Origin: Ancylostoma caninum
Taxonomy: Eukaryota > Nematoda > Chromadorea > Rhabditida > Ancylostomatidae
Length of the DNA: 64,000 bases
Reading direction: 5' to 3'
NCBI GenBank assembly: GCA_037903475.1
Contig: JBAJFG010000037.1
Span: 248,001 to 312,000 of the forward strand
Both the position numbers and the translations under genes were made by a program. Under the pieces are notes generated by a model. The model was not told where the DNA came from. It saw only the letters and a program-made list of their open reading frames with translations, and did not search any database. This document shows positions 45,401-57,398 of the stretch, in pieces; the stretch's first letter is position 1, and each line of letters begins with the position of its first letter.

Positions 45401-48400
45401 ACTATTGGGCCTTCACTGAACATCGAAATGGCTATTAAATCCTCGATAGCTGAGCTACCGCGACAGTAAATTACGAGGAAAAGAATGAAACAATTAACAT
45501 GTTTCATACAATTCATGGAGTCAGTCTGAAGGTTTCGGTATGGGAATTTTAGGAGGAAGCTTTTTTGACATGGGAGTTCCGTCCACCTTGATGATGTGTT
45601 CAGAAGCAAGCCAAGCGAAACGTACTGCATGCAAGAAAAATGGCCGAACCTGGCGTTACCCAGGACGAGGAGCGCCGTTTTCGTTTCTGTTAGATGCGTT
45701 ATTACTGATGCGGTTCTTCGTGCCAATTTTCCCTTCTGAAATTGAAACTCCCTATGAAATATTTGTAAATTCATGCACCCGCACCGAAGAGAAGGTTACC
45801 AATAGTTTTATGAGCTCATGAGAAGCAGTAGTGACCAGCTGCATGAGTTCGTGCAGGTACAGGAGCTCCTCAAACTAATGAAATTCCGTTACTTTCACTA
45901 CGGGATGGAAATGCATGATGGAAATTTGGCAGCCAGGGAATGAGAAGGTGTTAGGGCACCACAATTCACGAAAATAGAAGCTGTCATCAGAGGTTGCTCC
46001 ACTTCGATTTTCATGGTATCTGTGACAAGGAAGGCAATCGCTTCATAAGATGCTCTATAGGTAATTCCTGTCAACATCAGTAGACTAGCGCAGTGTGAAT
46101 ACCCCTCAAAGCAAAAGAAATGAAGCTTGATGAAAATATGCGATATGCTCCCCAATGACCTCACGACTACATATTTCCTCCACTTGTTTATTAATTCATC
46201 TCATACAAGATGAGAAATAGCATTGTAACCCTTCTCCTGAAAGAAATAGAAAGACAGAGCGGTTACGAGAGGTTCAAACAATCACGAAGATTCAAACATT
46301 CAAAAAGCACGAAAGGCAAAAATAGTGAGCCATTCGTGCCTACAAATACTAGTACTAGCTGTTTGCACTTCTAGTGTGGCTCAGGTGTTTGTAATCGCAT
46401 ATGACCATGTCTGGATGTTGTAAAGCAGATGAAGCATAACGTTCGCCTACTCACTTAATTGTGGAATGAGAAGCGCTGATCATCTGCGTAAGACATCAGA
46501 AACCATGGACAACACAGCTCCTGCAACCTGAGATGACGTGAGGTTTCGTGGGGGCTTCCAGTTCAGGCTAAGCATACATAAATCAGAGGAGAATGGCCCG
46601 TTTAGCCCACTGCGACAAATCGGGACTGACATGCTCCGAACAATGAGACTCAACTGCTAGTCGACAGAAGTACCTTGCGAAAACGAACGAAGGACCGGTA
46701 CAACGTCGCGGTAGGGGCTGTCTGTTGGCGAGGACAGCGAGCCTCCCTGCTGTTTCTGAGCCGAGTCCCTTTACTTCGTAATCGTCATCCTGGTGATGGT
46801 AGCTCCATGTAGCGCTGCCAAGGGGTTGGCGAAAATGAAGCAATACAGATCCGTGGTTTCTACGACTGTGACGTCAAGTTGAATGTGGATCGGAGGATGA
46901 CGTGGAAAATAAATAAAAAATTCATGTAAGCACAAGAGGTACCGCTATCAGTGACTTCCGGAAGCCATATCAGAAGCTTACTATTATCTCATAAAGGTTC
47001 GCATCTTAGCCATGATACCGCAAGCTCTCACGGGAGCAGTTTCTCAAGAAGCAGCCTTCAGTGGGCAACGGCTGCACTCCTGAAAAGAGATTTCATGTGA
47101 GTCAAAGCCGAGTAATTGCGCCTCTATAAACATGAGTAATAAATATTTATTACTTTTCTGTTGAAATGGGCATTTTTTCAGTTTTCCAGGGTGGAAAGCT
47201 CATTCTCACGAGGATAGGCTCACGCAAATATGGGAGAAAAGAGTTCCGAACGAAGGTTGATAAACACATGCCTTTCCCTCGCTGTCCGGGATTAGTGATG
47301 GATTCGTTCACCGTGGGATAAGCTGCTCAGCATGGTATGCTCAGGCTCATGTAATAAGTTAAGAATGTGGCTACAGGAGGATCCCGGTAAAGGAATTTTG
47401 AACTGCCGCAGTAGGAGAGCGGCTCCATAACCCATAATGAGTGAAGACCACCGTCAGAATGATAAAAATTTAGTGGGAAGGAGAGATGAAGTTCTTTTTT
47501 GTTCAGTTTTTTGATTTGTTCTTCTTTTCTTGTTGAAGTACTCCTGATCACAATTGAACCTTAAAACGTGGGTGTCTCTCATAATAAAGCACCAGTATGT
47601 ATTACTTGAAAAATGGCTTGCATGGCGTCCTTCATAAAAATTCTCGCAAAAAGCATTTTCCGCGCAGCTTCCCATTCGTTTGAGGATATCTGTCAGACAA
47701 GATTGTTCTTGGGCTACACCACCTCTGTGGTCCGAGGTAAGAGGACCAGTACCATTTGAATAACTGCATCACTTGATACCCAAGCGAAGACATGCATTTG
47801 GTGCAGGTAATGAGAGTGCGCCCTTCATGCCGGACGATCGCAAAGAACGCACCTGCGACATTCACACATCGATGCCACATACTAGTTCGCGAATAGCAAC
47901 ATTCGTGTCGCTGTCAGTCGGGAGCGGTTGTGAGGGATTATCATGACCTATTTACTATGTTTCAGCCACTGTGAACCAGAGTTACGAGATTATGATCTAG
48001 AGCGAATAAAAGTGATAGAAAACTGGACTTCAAAACTTATTCCAAGCAGGATTTGAACGAGCTATGGAGCACATACTGGAAACTTGCGGAAGGATCGCAG
48101 CAAAGGGAAATTCCAAACATTTTATTTTCAAACACTGGGTACAGGGAAGGAACAGATGGGGAAGTTCCGAGCTATGGCCGACAGAATATATCTATGGATA
48201 AAAATTGGTGCAGGACTAACGCAGCCATGCAGAAGGACAATGGGTAACCGGTTGTTCTTCATGACATTTCACAGCAGCCCTCGTGGCGTTTTACGCCATT
48301 TCGAGCAGGAATAAAAAGCAAAGAAATAGAAAGCATACAGACCTTCACCACAAACGACCCTTGTCATTGTCTACTCATTACCTTGCCACAGAGATTCTTT

Positions 48401-48642
48401 CGCAAAAATCTCTATGCTTCACATAACAGAACACTAAGGGAAGAAGGCTTGAACTCAAGAGCCCGAGGCAAAGCTTCAAAAGCTCTCCATCGCCAGAGGC
48501 TAAAAAGGTAAAGACAAGCTATCGGCAAAGCACTGAAATCCGAAGAAAGTTCTAGATTGTGCCGTCATCTCGAGGTTTGAAGGTGGTCGCATTTGGGAAT
48601 TTCTTGCCTACTTTGTACCGAACTTAACAAATCCTGGCTTGA
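36401..48642. other. Upstream flank without a recognised gene
   Basis: AT-rich DNA interrupted by GC-rich islands at 37200-38550 and 40950-41600. Open frames such as 37977-38264 (plus, 95 codons) and 44701-45102 (plus, 133 codons, Cys-rich) have no motif I can defend. A (CGT)n run is at about 41290-41312. Confidence 0.45.
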
Positions 48643-49058
48643 AGGCAGTGTGTCACCTCGTTTCGTGGGCTGAAAATACCAAAACACTCTAGACCTCCTC
48701 CTCACGCTAATTCCAAAGATATCCGTCAAAGCTGATAAAATGACGAAAACCCCGTTTTTGGAGGGTCCAAACGTGAAGTTCACGGACCACCTGAGCAGAG
48801 CGGTCCGTGAATGTGCTGGCTGCCCGCCACGTCTGCAGCGTTGGCCAACACGTCTAGACGTGTCCGACCGATGAGATCAACGGCTCCACACGTCTACTCG
48901 GCTTGACAAAATGTTACAAATCTTGTCCCGAAAAATGTTTGAAAATAGTGTTTAAGGACCTTTTCGTAACATTTTAGGTATATCGTTGGATTCAGCGTGT
49001 CGAGGAGATTCAGAATCTGGTAAAAGCTCAGACACGAAAACGAGGTGACACACTGCCT
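48643..49058. mobile_element. MITE copy C (416 bp), TTGA target duplication
   Basis: The best-preserved ends of the family: left AGGCAGTGTGTCACCTCG, right CGAGGTGACACACTGCCT, an exact inverted repeat. TTGA flanks both sides (48639-48642 and 49059-49062). It is in the opposite orientation to copies A and B; its reverse complement aligns with them throughout. Non-coding. Confidence 0.88.
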
Positions 49059-49062
49059 TTGA

Positions 49063-52000
49063 CAACATCCTAGTTCAGAAGTAGGGCTTTGCTAAAAAAC
49101 GAAGGAACAGAGCGGATCTGCTGCATAGGATCACAATGAGGACAGATTCTGCGCATTCTATTTTAGAGCTAAGAAAAACTAACAGAGCAGCTGATGATGT
49201 CTGTGGTGCAGAAGCGGGCGCAGCAGCTCTGCTGGCTGAACAGCGACGTTACGCACCGGCCGTAGCGCCGGTGCTATTTTTTCGCGAAAATCGGCTAATA
49301 GTTGGTTGTTATGGCGGGAGAGTTGAGGACGTTGTGTGTGACAAGTTGTTGTAAAGCAGAGGAGGGAAAGTGGCAGCACACATGAGGGCCGAAGCTCACG
49401 CGCTCCGCTCGTCGTCCCCTCGGTTCAAACGGCTCTCGGTGGTCAGTTTAAACTCACGCCGTTCAAATGCAATGATACACTGCAGAGAAGTACTACGGAA
49501 TGTGAGCGCCGCTGTGTGAGTAGGGCACTCAGCAAAGGGTGAAACAGAGACTCTCTGAAGGATTCCTCGATATCAGAGAAAGCTCGTGAACCACCGGTTT
49601 CAAAGGCAATTCTACCCGGGCAACAGCCTTACAGAGTTCGGGAGACCACACATTCCATGAGCTACCATGCGAGCGACTGCAAAAACGATGCGACGTATCC
49701 TTTTGGTACAAATCATTTTTATAACTGTGCTGGTAACATGATGACGTTTGCTGATTGAGAGGAGACGAAACTGATTTATGGAGGGGAGGTGAGGATTCTC
49801 ACGCCTCCTGGATTTATAACCCTCGTGATGGCGGTTCGAGCAACTATTTGAGAACAATTTGATGAGGAGATGGGCATGTGTACTACTTACTAGTTAGAAA
49901 GTTCCTACTATCACACAGATATAGATTAAAAAAATTGTCGAGAGCTATATCTCATGCCGACAATATTGTGCCTGGAAGTTGCTCCATCTGTCAGAGGCGA
50001 ACAAATGAAGGGTGTGGGAAGGGGGGGGGGGAGAAAAAAAGGGGTCTCCACCATTTTGATAACCCGGACGGATAATAGTTATATGTACTTGTTCGAACGC
50101 TTTTGTCACACTCCGTGGGCGTAGATTTCTGATCAAAATCAGCACTTAGTACTCTTTCGAGATCCAATACTATCATGATCTTCTCAAACAAAACAAGTAG
50201 TGGGGCGAGTTAGAGCAGTGACAATTGAGGCCAACTGGAGGATGAAGCATTATTTGGCAAATATGATGGTCCAGTGAGTTATCGCATTAGGTTACTGCAG
50301 GATCAGAATTTTCTAACAGCGAATCTTTTCTACCTTAAGAACGTGGATAAGGATGCTTCGACCGCATATTTTGTGTTTAGTTTGGAGCATATTTTCCCCG
50401 TTTCTGGGCTTTTATTCTCTTCCAGATCTAGCTGTATTTCTTGGCTCTTTGGTGGACAATTCTAAAGATGCTGTTTGCTCAAGCGAAGACTGCAGGTGAT
50501 GTCACTTAGGTTGTTGGGAGTATGGTGAAAAAATCCAACAATTTGATGCATTGAAAGCTAGCATGCAGATGAGTGACTACCCACAACTACAAGTTCAAAT
50601 CCCTTGTCTGTTAGAAGACGTCTTCACCTGCAGTGGGATGCCACAGATCAAAACAAGGACTGAGAATCAGGACATGATATGAAGGCTGAGGAGGAAGGCG
50701 GTTGTTGCTGCGGGCCAGCTGAAAATGGCCGCGGCTACTTCGAGCGACGGAAGGGCGGCTGCGGTACACTGATAGAACTTACGAGGCTCGATAAGGAAAA
50801 TGCAAACACTCCACACACTATACACTTCGCAAAACAATGCAATGGCGACTGAGCAGTGCCTAGTGAAGCCTCGAGTCTTCATAGGGGTGAAAGAGAGAGG
50901 ACCGACTTTAGGATGGTCTGGGGTTTTTTGCTCGGAAAGTATAGTCACGACAGAAAATAGCTGGAGGTGCCAAACAAAAAGACAACCGAAAGGGCACAGT
51001 AAATAGGGATTGTGGGAGAAAAGCCAGAGATTATGCACGAATACTCAGGTATCGTCGCGTTAGGGATGGACTATATGACGTCTTTAAAATTTGGAAAAAA
51101 ATGTGAAATGGAATCCAGACGGGTACAGTGTTCTATCGCCATTTACAGTCCTTGTCGGAAGGATAAAGGCATTGCGCGTGCATTTTCATAGCGTCGTGGC
51201 GGGACCTACTCAACGCTTCCACTTGGAGCATGCTCTCTGCGCATCCATCCTTCAGATCCCACAGCGTTTCTGCAGTGACGGAATCCGTTTCTGTATCATT
51301 CGAGAAAAACTTAATCTTTTGGACAGGAGTACAGTGAAGATACATATGTGAGCGGTGCTCAACGTCCTTTGTGAGGAGATGTGAGGAGTGAGAAATCTCA
51401 CGTTATGTGTTGAGCAGCTTCTGCAACCTCCACGTGGATCATGCTACTCCGCAATTATCATTGCAATTGTTCATTAACACCTCTTCATAATTACGGAACC
51501 ACATAATTGTTAACTTGGTGGTCTTTCATCAGCTAAGGTGCAGACAACACTACCCACATAATGTCTTTCCTGGAATTGTTCTGAGTTACCATAATTTTCT
51601 TCTCAGTGAGCAACGCCTCGTCTGAGGCACGTAATTCCACCCATTGTCTCAGATTTTTGTATATTCACAGCTTTCGAGAGGAGATGGCTGACTACTAGGA
51701 CGTGTGTGAATGTTTCTTTGGACAGTAGCTGAGATTTCATGGATTGCTAGAGCTGACTCCTTCTGCGCGAAATCGCAGGGCATAAGTATCACTTTTATTT
51801 AGTGGCATCGTACATTCCAAATTGGAAGGCTGGCCCTCACGTCTCTCCCCATGACGTCAAGACTCAGCGGATGGAGGGAAACACCTCGTCGTCGTCACTG
51901 CGTTAAAGTTTTGCCGCTTTCAGAATGTCCTCCTTGGTTGATTGGACCATACATTACAAAGACCCTCTGCAGGTGGAGTCATGAATGTTACCGGGAAGAT

Positions 52001-53886
52001 GGCTTATCTGGTTGCTTACCTGCCCGCCAGTGCAAATTACATAGACGAGTTTTCCTGATGAACATGCGTTTACTTTGTTGGAGCGACTCGCCTCAGCCAA
52101 AAATATCAAAGATATCGAAATGAGATGCATCACCTTTTGCTGGAAAACCCTCCCACCGTAGATGAGCGGGAAGCTCAAGATCTCACCGGAAACGTTCATG
52201 AATCCCTCAACTGTTCCCTCGTATGGAGTCTTTGTTAATAGGGTCCCAACTAAATGGTTTCGCAGTCATTTTTGGAATATTCTACGTGATTTTCAACTAT
52301 TTTCTACTCCACCACATTCCAAAAGATGAGGACTTTGGCAGGTTAGTTTGAAGGCTACTTGTTAGGAATTGAGCTGAGGTTTCAAATGAATGAAAACCAA
52401 CTAATTGCAGTGATGAATGCACCAGCCGTTTCATGCAGAACTTTGCGAGTGCGGAGTTATACACACCTGAAAAGGGTGGCTCTCGTGAGCCCTGCGATTG
52501 GTCAGCGCACCAAATTGACCAACTTGTCTGTATCGCCCCTCTCAGGCAATAACACCATACTCCCAAACTTCGCTAACAAAAGCTCCAGCAGGACCATCTA
52601 CTTACACAGCAATAGCAGTTCCAAGCATGGACTCACCGTTAGCAGTTGCCGATTGAAACTGCCAAGTTCGTTTGGGCTTTAAACTATTCATATCTTTGTG
52701 TTGCGTTGCCGTTTTGCGTTGCCGTTGTCATACGTTGCCAATCCAAAATGCCTGCGAGCTTAATCCCAAGCTTACCCGGAATCAGAAAAGACTCCTCGAG
52801 CAAAATAACGTAGTTGCTCGACCTAAACATAGTTCATTCCGAGTTCCAAAGGAGTGCATCAGGCCCTCCAATCGGTGTCACAACGCCCCCACTCTTGCTC
52901 AACACTGCTTTTCTCGAAAGGGTATTACTATTCAGAAAGCCTCTAGCGAGTCGCAACTCGCTAAATTATGTGAACATGCATTTGAAGACAGACTCGTCAA
53001 ATATGCGTATGCTCCTCGCCGTTCTGGCTAAGATCAAATTTTCATTTCTGTTCTTATGGAAATAACCTTCGATAGAGAGTCGAAAATGCAGGATCCATGA
53101 GCTGTTGTACATCATTCGTTGACTCATTTCCCCGCAGTGGTCAAGTATTTTTGGTCGAGATTTACATTTAAGGGTCCTGCCTTCAAACATTTGATTGTAT
53201 TTCATTTGATTTCAAACCTGGGCTACCAACAACTATGACTACGGCTACTGGAATCTTCGACTCGATGGAGCGCCTCCCAATCAAAAACAAAAATCTCCCG
53301 TGGTTGGTCCTCGCCAATGTATCTGGCTTTACCCTTGCCTCCGCGCTAACATTCATTTTTCGTGATTGGAATGTTACAAGATTTCTCGATCGAATGACTC
53401 CGTTTTTTGCTTTGCTATAAGGCAGTAAGCAGTTACTGAAGAGGTCCTCTACAGCTGTGCCCTTCTTACCATGGGACAACTATTATGCGCCGCTCTATAA
53501 TTTGGTGGGGTTTTTCATGGTAACTAATCTGCTAGCTTTGTAATAATCACTGTAATTATGAGAAGTTATCATTTTAAATTCGGTGTTGGTATTTAGGTAC
53601 GTGATATTTATACAATGAAAAAGCACCTGTCATTTCATGTGATCAAATAAAAAACTCGTAAATTTCTCTTTATTACTCTTCCACAATGAAGTGGGAAAAA
53701 CAAATATTTTATTATTTCGCAGAGAAGGTGTAAAACCGAAACAAATACCTCTCAGATGTGACTATGTAAAATTGAGGGTCGAAAACTGGCAATACAGTTG
53801 TCGAGTCTTACTAGTATTAGCGGATATATCGATGAACATCACTTTCATGTTATAGTGAAAGATTCCAAAGAGAAACACGTCTTTCC
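49063..53886. other. No gene recognised
   Basis: Short frames on both strands only. A G-run is at about 50021-50031, and there is a local repeat of TGCGTTGCCGTT at about 52698-52725. Confidence 0.45.
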
Positions 53887-54150
53887 TCAGTGAGACGGTT
53901 TGGCTCTTGGTGTCTTAGCTAATGAGCTCTGCTGACTCGATTTGTCAGCTGGCGGCCAGGCGAGACAATCCAGATATCCGGTGCGCGTCCTCGTTGTGCA
54001 GATGCCCTCCAACTCGTGGCACTCATTCGAATGAGCGTAGCCAACCGAAAAGTTGGCTACGCGGCTAAAAGGAACACGTCGTCGCGCTGTCCTTGTTGTC
54101 AAATTACGGTAGCAGTCGTCTGACTCCGAACGGGCTTGGCCCCTGTGAGA
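53887..54150 (-). CDS. Possible terminal exon, unknown protein
   Basis: After an acceptor-like AATCTCACAG (about 54151) the minus strand has an open frame of about 87 codons: QARSESDDCYRNLTTRTARR, then NECHELEGICTTRTRTGYLD and CLAWPPADKSS, ending at a stop (53887). The four cysteines at short spacings and the fairly high GC suggest a piece of a secreted or extracellular protein. No partner exons were found, and the DNA contains two hairpins that could make the frame a coincidence. Confidence 0.25.
   Translation of the reverse strand, partial: SHRGQARSESDDCYRNLTTRTARRRVPFSRVANFSVGYAHSNECHELEGICTTRTRTGYLDCLAWPPADKSSQQSSLAKTPRAKPSH
54022..54062. repeat. Two adjacent perfect hairpins
   Basis: CTCATTCGAATGAG (54022-54035) is a perfect 14-bp palindrome. 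It abuts GCGTAGCCAAC-CGAAAA-GTTGGCTACGC (54035-54062), a perfect 11-bp stem with a 6-base loop. Confidence 0.8.
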
Positions 54151-54908
54151 TTTGCATATGCGGCTGGCTCATGTCAGTTGTCAGCGGCAAACGTCGGCAG
54201 CGTGTCGCCAACCTCTCAGTTTGAGGACAACCCTTCGACATCCCATCATCCACATCCACATACAGTAGTCGTGTCGAGCGTCTTGGGATTTAAGCAACTG
54301 AAGACAACAGAGTGAATTCACAGACAGACAGCAGCAAGGGTCTGCAGCCGAAAGTTGAACAGCTTTTTTGGCACATATATGCCTTCGCTTGTCGCTGATG
54401 AGAGGGGTTTCAGATTAGAATCACAAGGATTCATGAAAGTGAATCTCAATCTGTTCACAAATTCTAGCGTTCAGATTTACTGTGTTTTTTTTACCGTGGG
54501 ATGCTTGGAATTCCTGAGCTGGGATTCATGAAATGGTAACCAAGCAAATCAACTGAGGTTATCGTGGTAGGGTACCGTAAAGACTACGTAATACTAGAGA
54601 TACTGGAAGTTGATTTTCTAATCTGGTTCCGCTTGGATATGCGCTCATGAATCTTAGCCCTGAAGATGTTGAATCTTCACGATGCCATATGAAGCGCAGA
54701 AATGGAGGGCAGAAGAAAACCTGAGATTATGGTCGAGTTGAAAACGATGCAATCTTTTCTATATATCATTGAAGGGACACGAGTCTTTCTGCTAAAGGTC
54801 TCAAGATTCCATACCCGTTATGAGCACAAGGGCAAGCTATATTAAATTCCGTAAATGCTCTCATGGTTCAAGCATTAAGATGCATCTAAGCGTTCTGATA
54901 ACTAAGTA
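54151..54908. other. No gene recognised
   Basis: Sequence between the possible exon and the Tc1/mariner-like element, with no motif found. Confidence 0.4.
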
Positions 54909-54964
54909 CAGGGTGGCGCATAATTACTGTCCCACTATAAAAAAGGGCACAGAAAAAGTATTAA

Positions 54965-55380
54965 AGGCAGAGGTCCACCTCATTTTTGTGGTCGAGCTAG
55001 TGGCAGATTCTGCATCTCCTCGACATGCTGATTCCACCGGTATACATGAATTGTCTCAAAACGGTCTTTAAACCCGTCTTCCGGTAAGGGGTCTGTAACA
55101 GTTTGCTAACCCGAGTTGACGTGTGAAGCCGTTGATCTTATGGATTGAACAAGCCAAGACTCGTTGGCCACCGCGGCAGCCGTGGCAGCCAGCCAGCACA
55201 GCGATCGAAATTTGGAGCGATCCGCCTCCGGGCTCCAAAAATGTAGCCAGTTCGACCCTTTCAAAAATGGGGCCTTTGTCGCTTTTGAGCCTGTTGATGT
55301 ACATTAGTGGGATCAATATGCCGAAAAGCTCTAGGATATGCTGATACTTCCAACAGGCGGAATGAGGTGAGCCCCTGCCC
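54965..55380. mobile_element. MITE copy B (416 bp), nested, TTAA target duplication
   Basis: TTAA at 54961-54964 and 55381-55384. Ends are AGGCAGAGGTCCACCTCA and TGAGGTGAGCCCCTGCCC. It aligns with copies A and C through the middle (for example the ..GTTGGCCA..GC.GCAGCCGTGGC.. core). It sits between the transposase stop and the left inverted repeat of the surrounding element, so it inserted later than that element. Confidence 0.85.
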
Positions 55381-55451
55381 TTAAAGCGCATTTGCTGACG
55401 ACCTCTCCAGGAAATGTTCAATATCTTAAAGCAAAACAAAAAACGTTAGTG

Positions 55452-55940
55452 TCACTCAATGTCCTCTCCTTTGACGCAAATCACAACCCTCAGAAGCTTG
55501 CGACAATTAATTACTGTGGGCCGTTCGTGATTTTGCGGGACTGCTCTCCGAGCTTTCTCCAGTGACACCGTCAGACATTGAATTTTGGCCTGCATTTCCA
55601 GAGAAGCTTTCTCTTCCAGTGTAGCACGAATCGAATACTCGAAATCATTCCATTCAGGAGAAAAGGCCGACCACTCGGAGGCAATGGTGAAGACAGTCGC
55701 GCTGACATGGCCGCAATTATTGAGAATTTTTGTTAATGGGGGGACACACCATCCAGACGAAGGATACAGCGGTGGTTTCCACAGTGGGTGGAAGCCAGTG
55801 AAAACAACTATATACATAGAGTACATACTTGTACACGACCTTAAGGTTTTTTTACGTTCATTTCCACGAAAATAGGGAAAATTTGCCCCCTCAACGGAAG
55901 TCGCACCAAATTTCAGATCTGGATTCAGCGGGACAACCAT
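55452..55940 (-). pseudogene. C-terminal transposase fragment of the element at 54909-56120
   Basis: Open frame of 162 codons. The last ~80 residues resemble the C-terminus of Tc1/mariner-superfamily transposases common in nematodes (EYSIRATLEEKA, then CRKLLRVVICVKGEDIE). The preceding part has no DNA-binding domain and no intact QDGAP-type catalytic box. Not functional. Confidence 0.7.
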
Positions 55941-56126
55941 ACTAGTCTAAGGGCTGCGATCTACACACTAGGAAAGATTATGCAACGAAACTAGTGCTAT
56001 TCCTTTCCTTAGGTGGTAGTGATTTATCCTTGACTAGATTGTTGGAAAATGTGCTTTCATATGTTGCTTTCACATGTTTTATACCCGTTTTTTCTGGGAC
56101 AGTAATTATGCGCCAGTCTGTATGTA

Positions 56127-57398
56127 TCAGGTTGTTGCGAAATCAATTGCCGAAATAGACAGCTCAGTTCAAAATGCTGTAACTCTGTTCAAACTCAACC
56201 TTATTCATCAAAATAAAATCCTCTAAGATTCTACACATCTCTGCCAACGACTCGATCATTCATTTATACCTTTACAATAGAAATGAGATCAAAAGATTTT
56301 AAGAACTCTTGGAAAGCAATTTCAACATGCTCCAAATCAGGAAACTGCTGCTGACGCAGGTTTGCTTCGAGAGCCCGGAGAAAGTGATAATCGGTAGGGA
56401 GAGGTCTGGAGAGTGAAGTGAGTGAGGGAGAACCTCGATGCCTAACTTCGTCAGTTTTTGCCGGGTGAGTTTTGAAGTGTGAGGCCTAGCGTTATCCTGG
56501 AGCAGGAGAGGCCCACCTCTGTTTACCACTGCCGGCCACATTTGTCGCAACTTTTCATACATCAGGTCTAAGTCACAACAGTAAGACTCTGATGTAATAG
56601 CCTGACCAGGTTGCAGAAGGCTATAATGAATAACACCCTTATAACACCGCCAAACTGTCAACATAACCTTTCTAGGGTGAAGATCTGGTTTAGGGAAGCT
56701 TGGAGGGGTAGAGAACTTGTTTACCTATACATAACCACGTTTCTTATTATCAAATAGGAGCCATTCTTCATCTATAGTTATTAAACGGTCAAGAAATGGC
56801 TCGTTTTTCTGGCGAACGAGGAGGTTAGAACAGATCTCGTAGCGGGTGGATTGCTGGTCATCGGTTAGATCATGCGGTGTCCACTTTTGCATTTTTCTCA
56901 CCATGGTAAAGGAGGCCAAATGTTTTGAAACTGTAGCATAGTGAACCCCCAAGTCAGCCGCCAACGTACGAGCAATAGTATCGGGTTTTGTTTCTACCGC
57001 TGCTCTCAGTGCTTGATCGTCCAGCGACAACCTTCGACCGGGTTTATCTTCGAGATCAAAATCGCCGGAAGAGAGTTTTGCGAACCAGCACCTCACTGTC
57101 CTTTCGGAAGTACAGTCCGTAGCAAAAGCAAGCGCTATATAACGGGCTGCTTCCGCTGCAGAATGGCTGAGTTTGAACTCGTACAACATGATCACTCGAA
57201 AATCGCGTCGGCTCAACATTGCGACCCTATAAAAAAGTCCAGGGAAGAGCTAGCCAGATTATTGAAGAAGCACCTGAAAGAGCAGAACAAACCCTACCAG
57301 GAGCTAGCACAAGTTGGCTTGAAGTTGTTGAATTGGGCAAGAAAAAAGTTTTTTTTCAAGCATACCGTGAAACGGCAATTATTTTCGCAACAACTTAA
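56127..57398 (-). mobile_element. Mariner element with near-complete transposase (1272 bp)
   Basis: Inverted ends TCAGGTTGTTGCGAAATCAA (56127) and, inward from 57398, TTAAGTTGTTGCGAAAATAA, both running into TTGCCG. TA lies on both sides (56125-56126 and 57399-57400). Length and layout are those of a full mariner. The transposase is read from 57219 downwards. The element begins six bases from the end of the neighbouring Tc1/mariner-like element. Confidence 0.92.
56299..57219 (-). pseudogene. Mariner transposase with one in-frame stop and one late frameshift
   Basis: In order: an N-terminal helix-turn-helix (MLYEFKLSHSAAEAARYI, then TSERTVRCWFAKLSSGDFDL); a second DNA-binding helix region (GVHYATVSKHLASF); the first catalytic Asp in ITIDEEWLLFD; an in-frame TAG at 56727-56725 right after KKRGYV; PKPDLHPRKVMLTVWRC; the second catalytic Asp in LLLQDNARPHTSKLT; and the third in HSPDLS, where the spacing is that of the D,D34D type. 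After SPDLS the frame shifts, so the C-terminus is garbled in this frame and the open frame ends at 56299. A young but dead copy. Confidence 0.9.

Larger units (their letters stand above)
54909..56120 (-). mobile_element. Tc1/mariner-superfamily element, decayed, with nested MITE
   Basis: Inverted ends CAGGGTGGCGCATAATTACT (54909) and, inward from 56120, CAGACTGGCGCATAATTACT, both continuing GTCCCA and both flanked by TA. The minus strand encodes the C-terminal part of a transposase: EWSAFSPEWNDFEYSIRATL, then LEEKASLEMQAK and a terminal VICVKGEDIE with stop at 55452. The SPDLNPLDYS motif of the family is altered here (SPEWNDFEYS), so the third catalytic residue region is damaged. The N-terminal half is missing. 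About 416 bp between the stop and the left end is a separate MITE. Confidence 0.8.

Noticed and set aside
45214..45774. 186-codon minus-strand frame with a Pro/Arg-rich tail
   Set aside because: The two halves differ sharply in composition, there is no motif, and the tail lies in a GC-rich patch.
47454..47880. Overlapping minus frames starting MWHRCVNVAGAFFAIVRHEG
   Set aside because: Looks coding in places, but no domain or consistent frame could be followed.
50580..50610. B-box-like AGTTCAAATCCC suggesting a tRNA
   Set aside because: No A box at the right distance and no acceptor stem.
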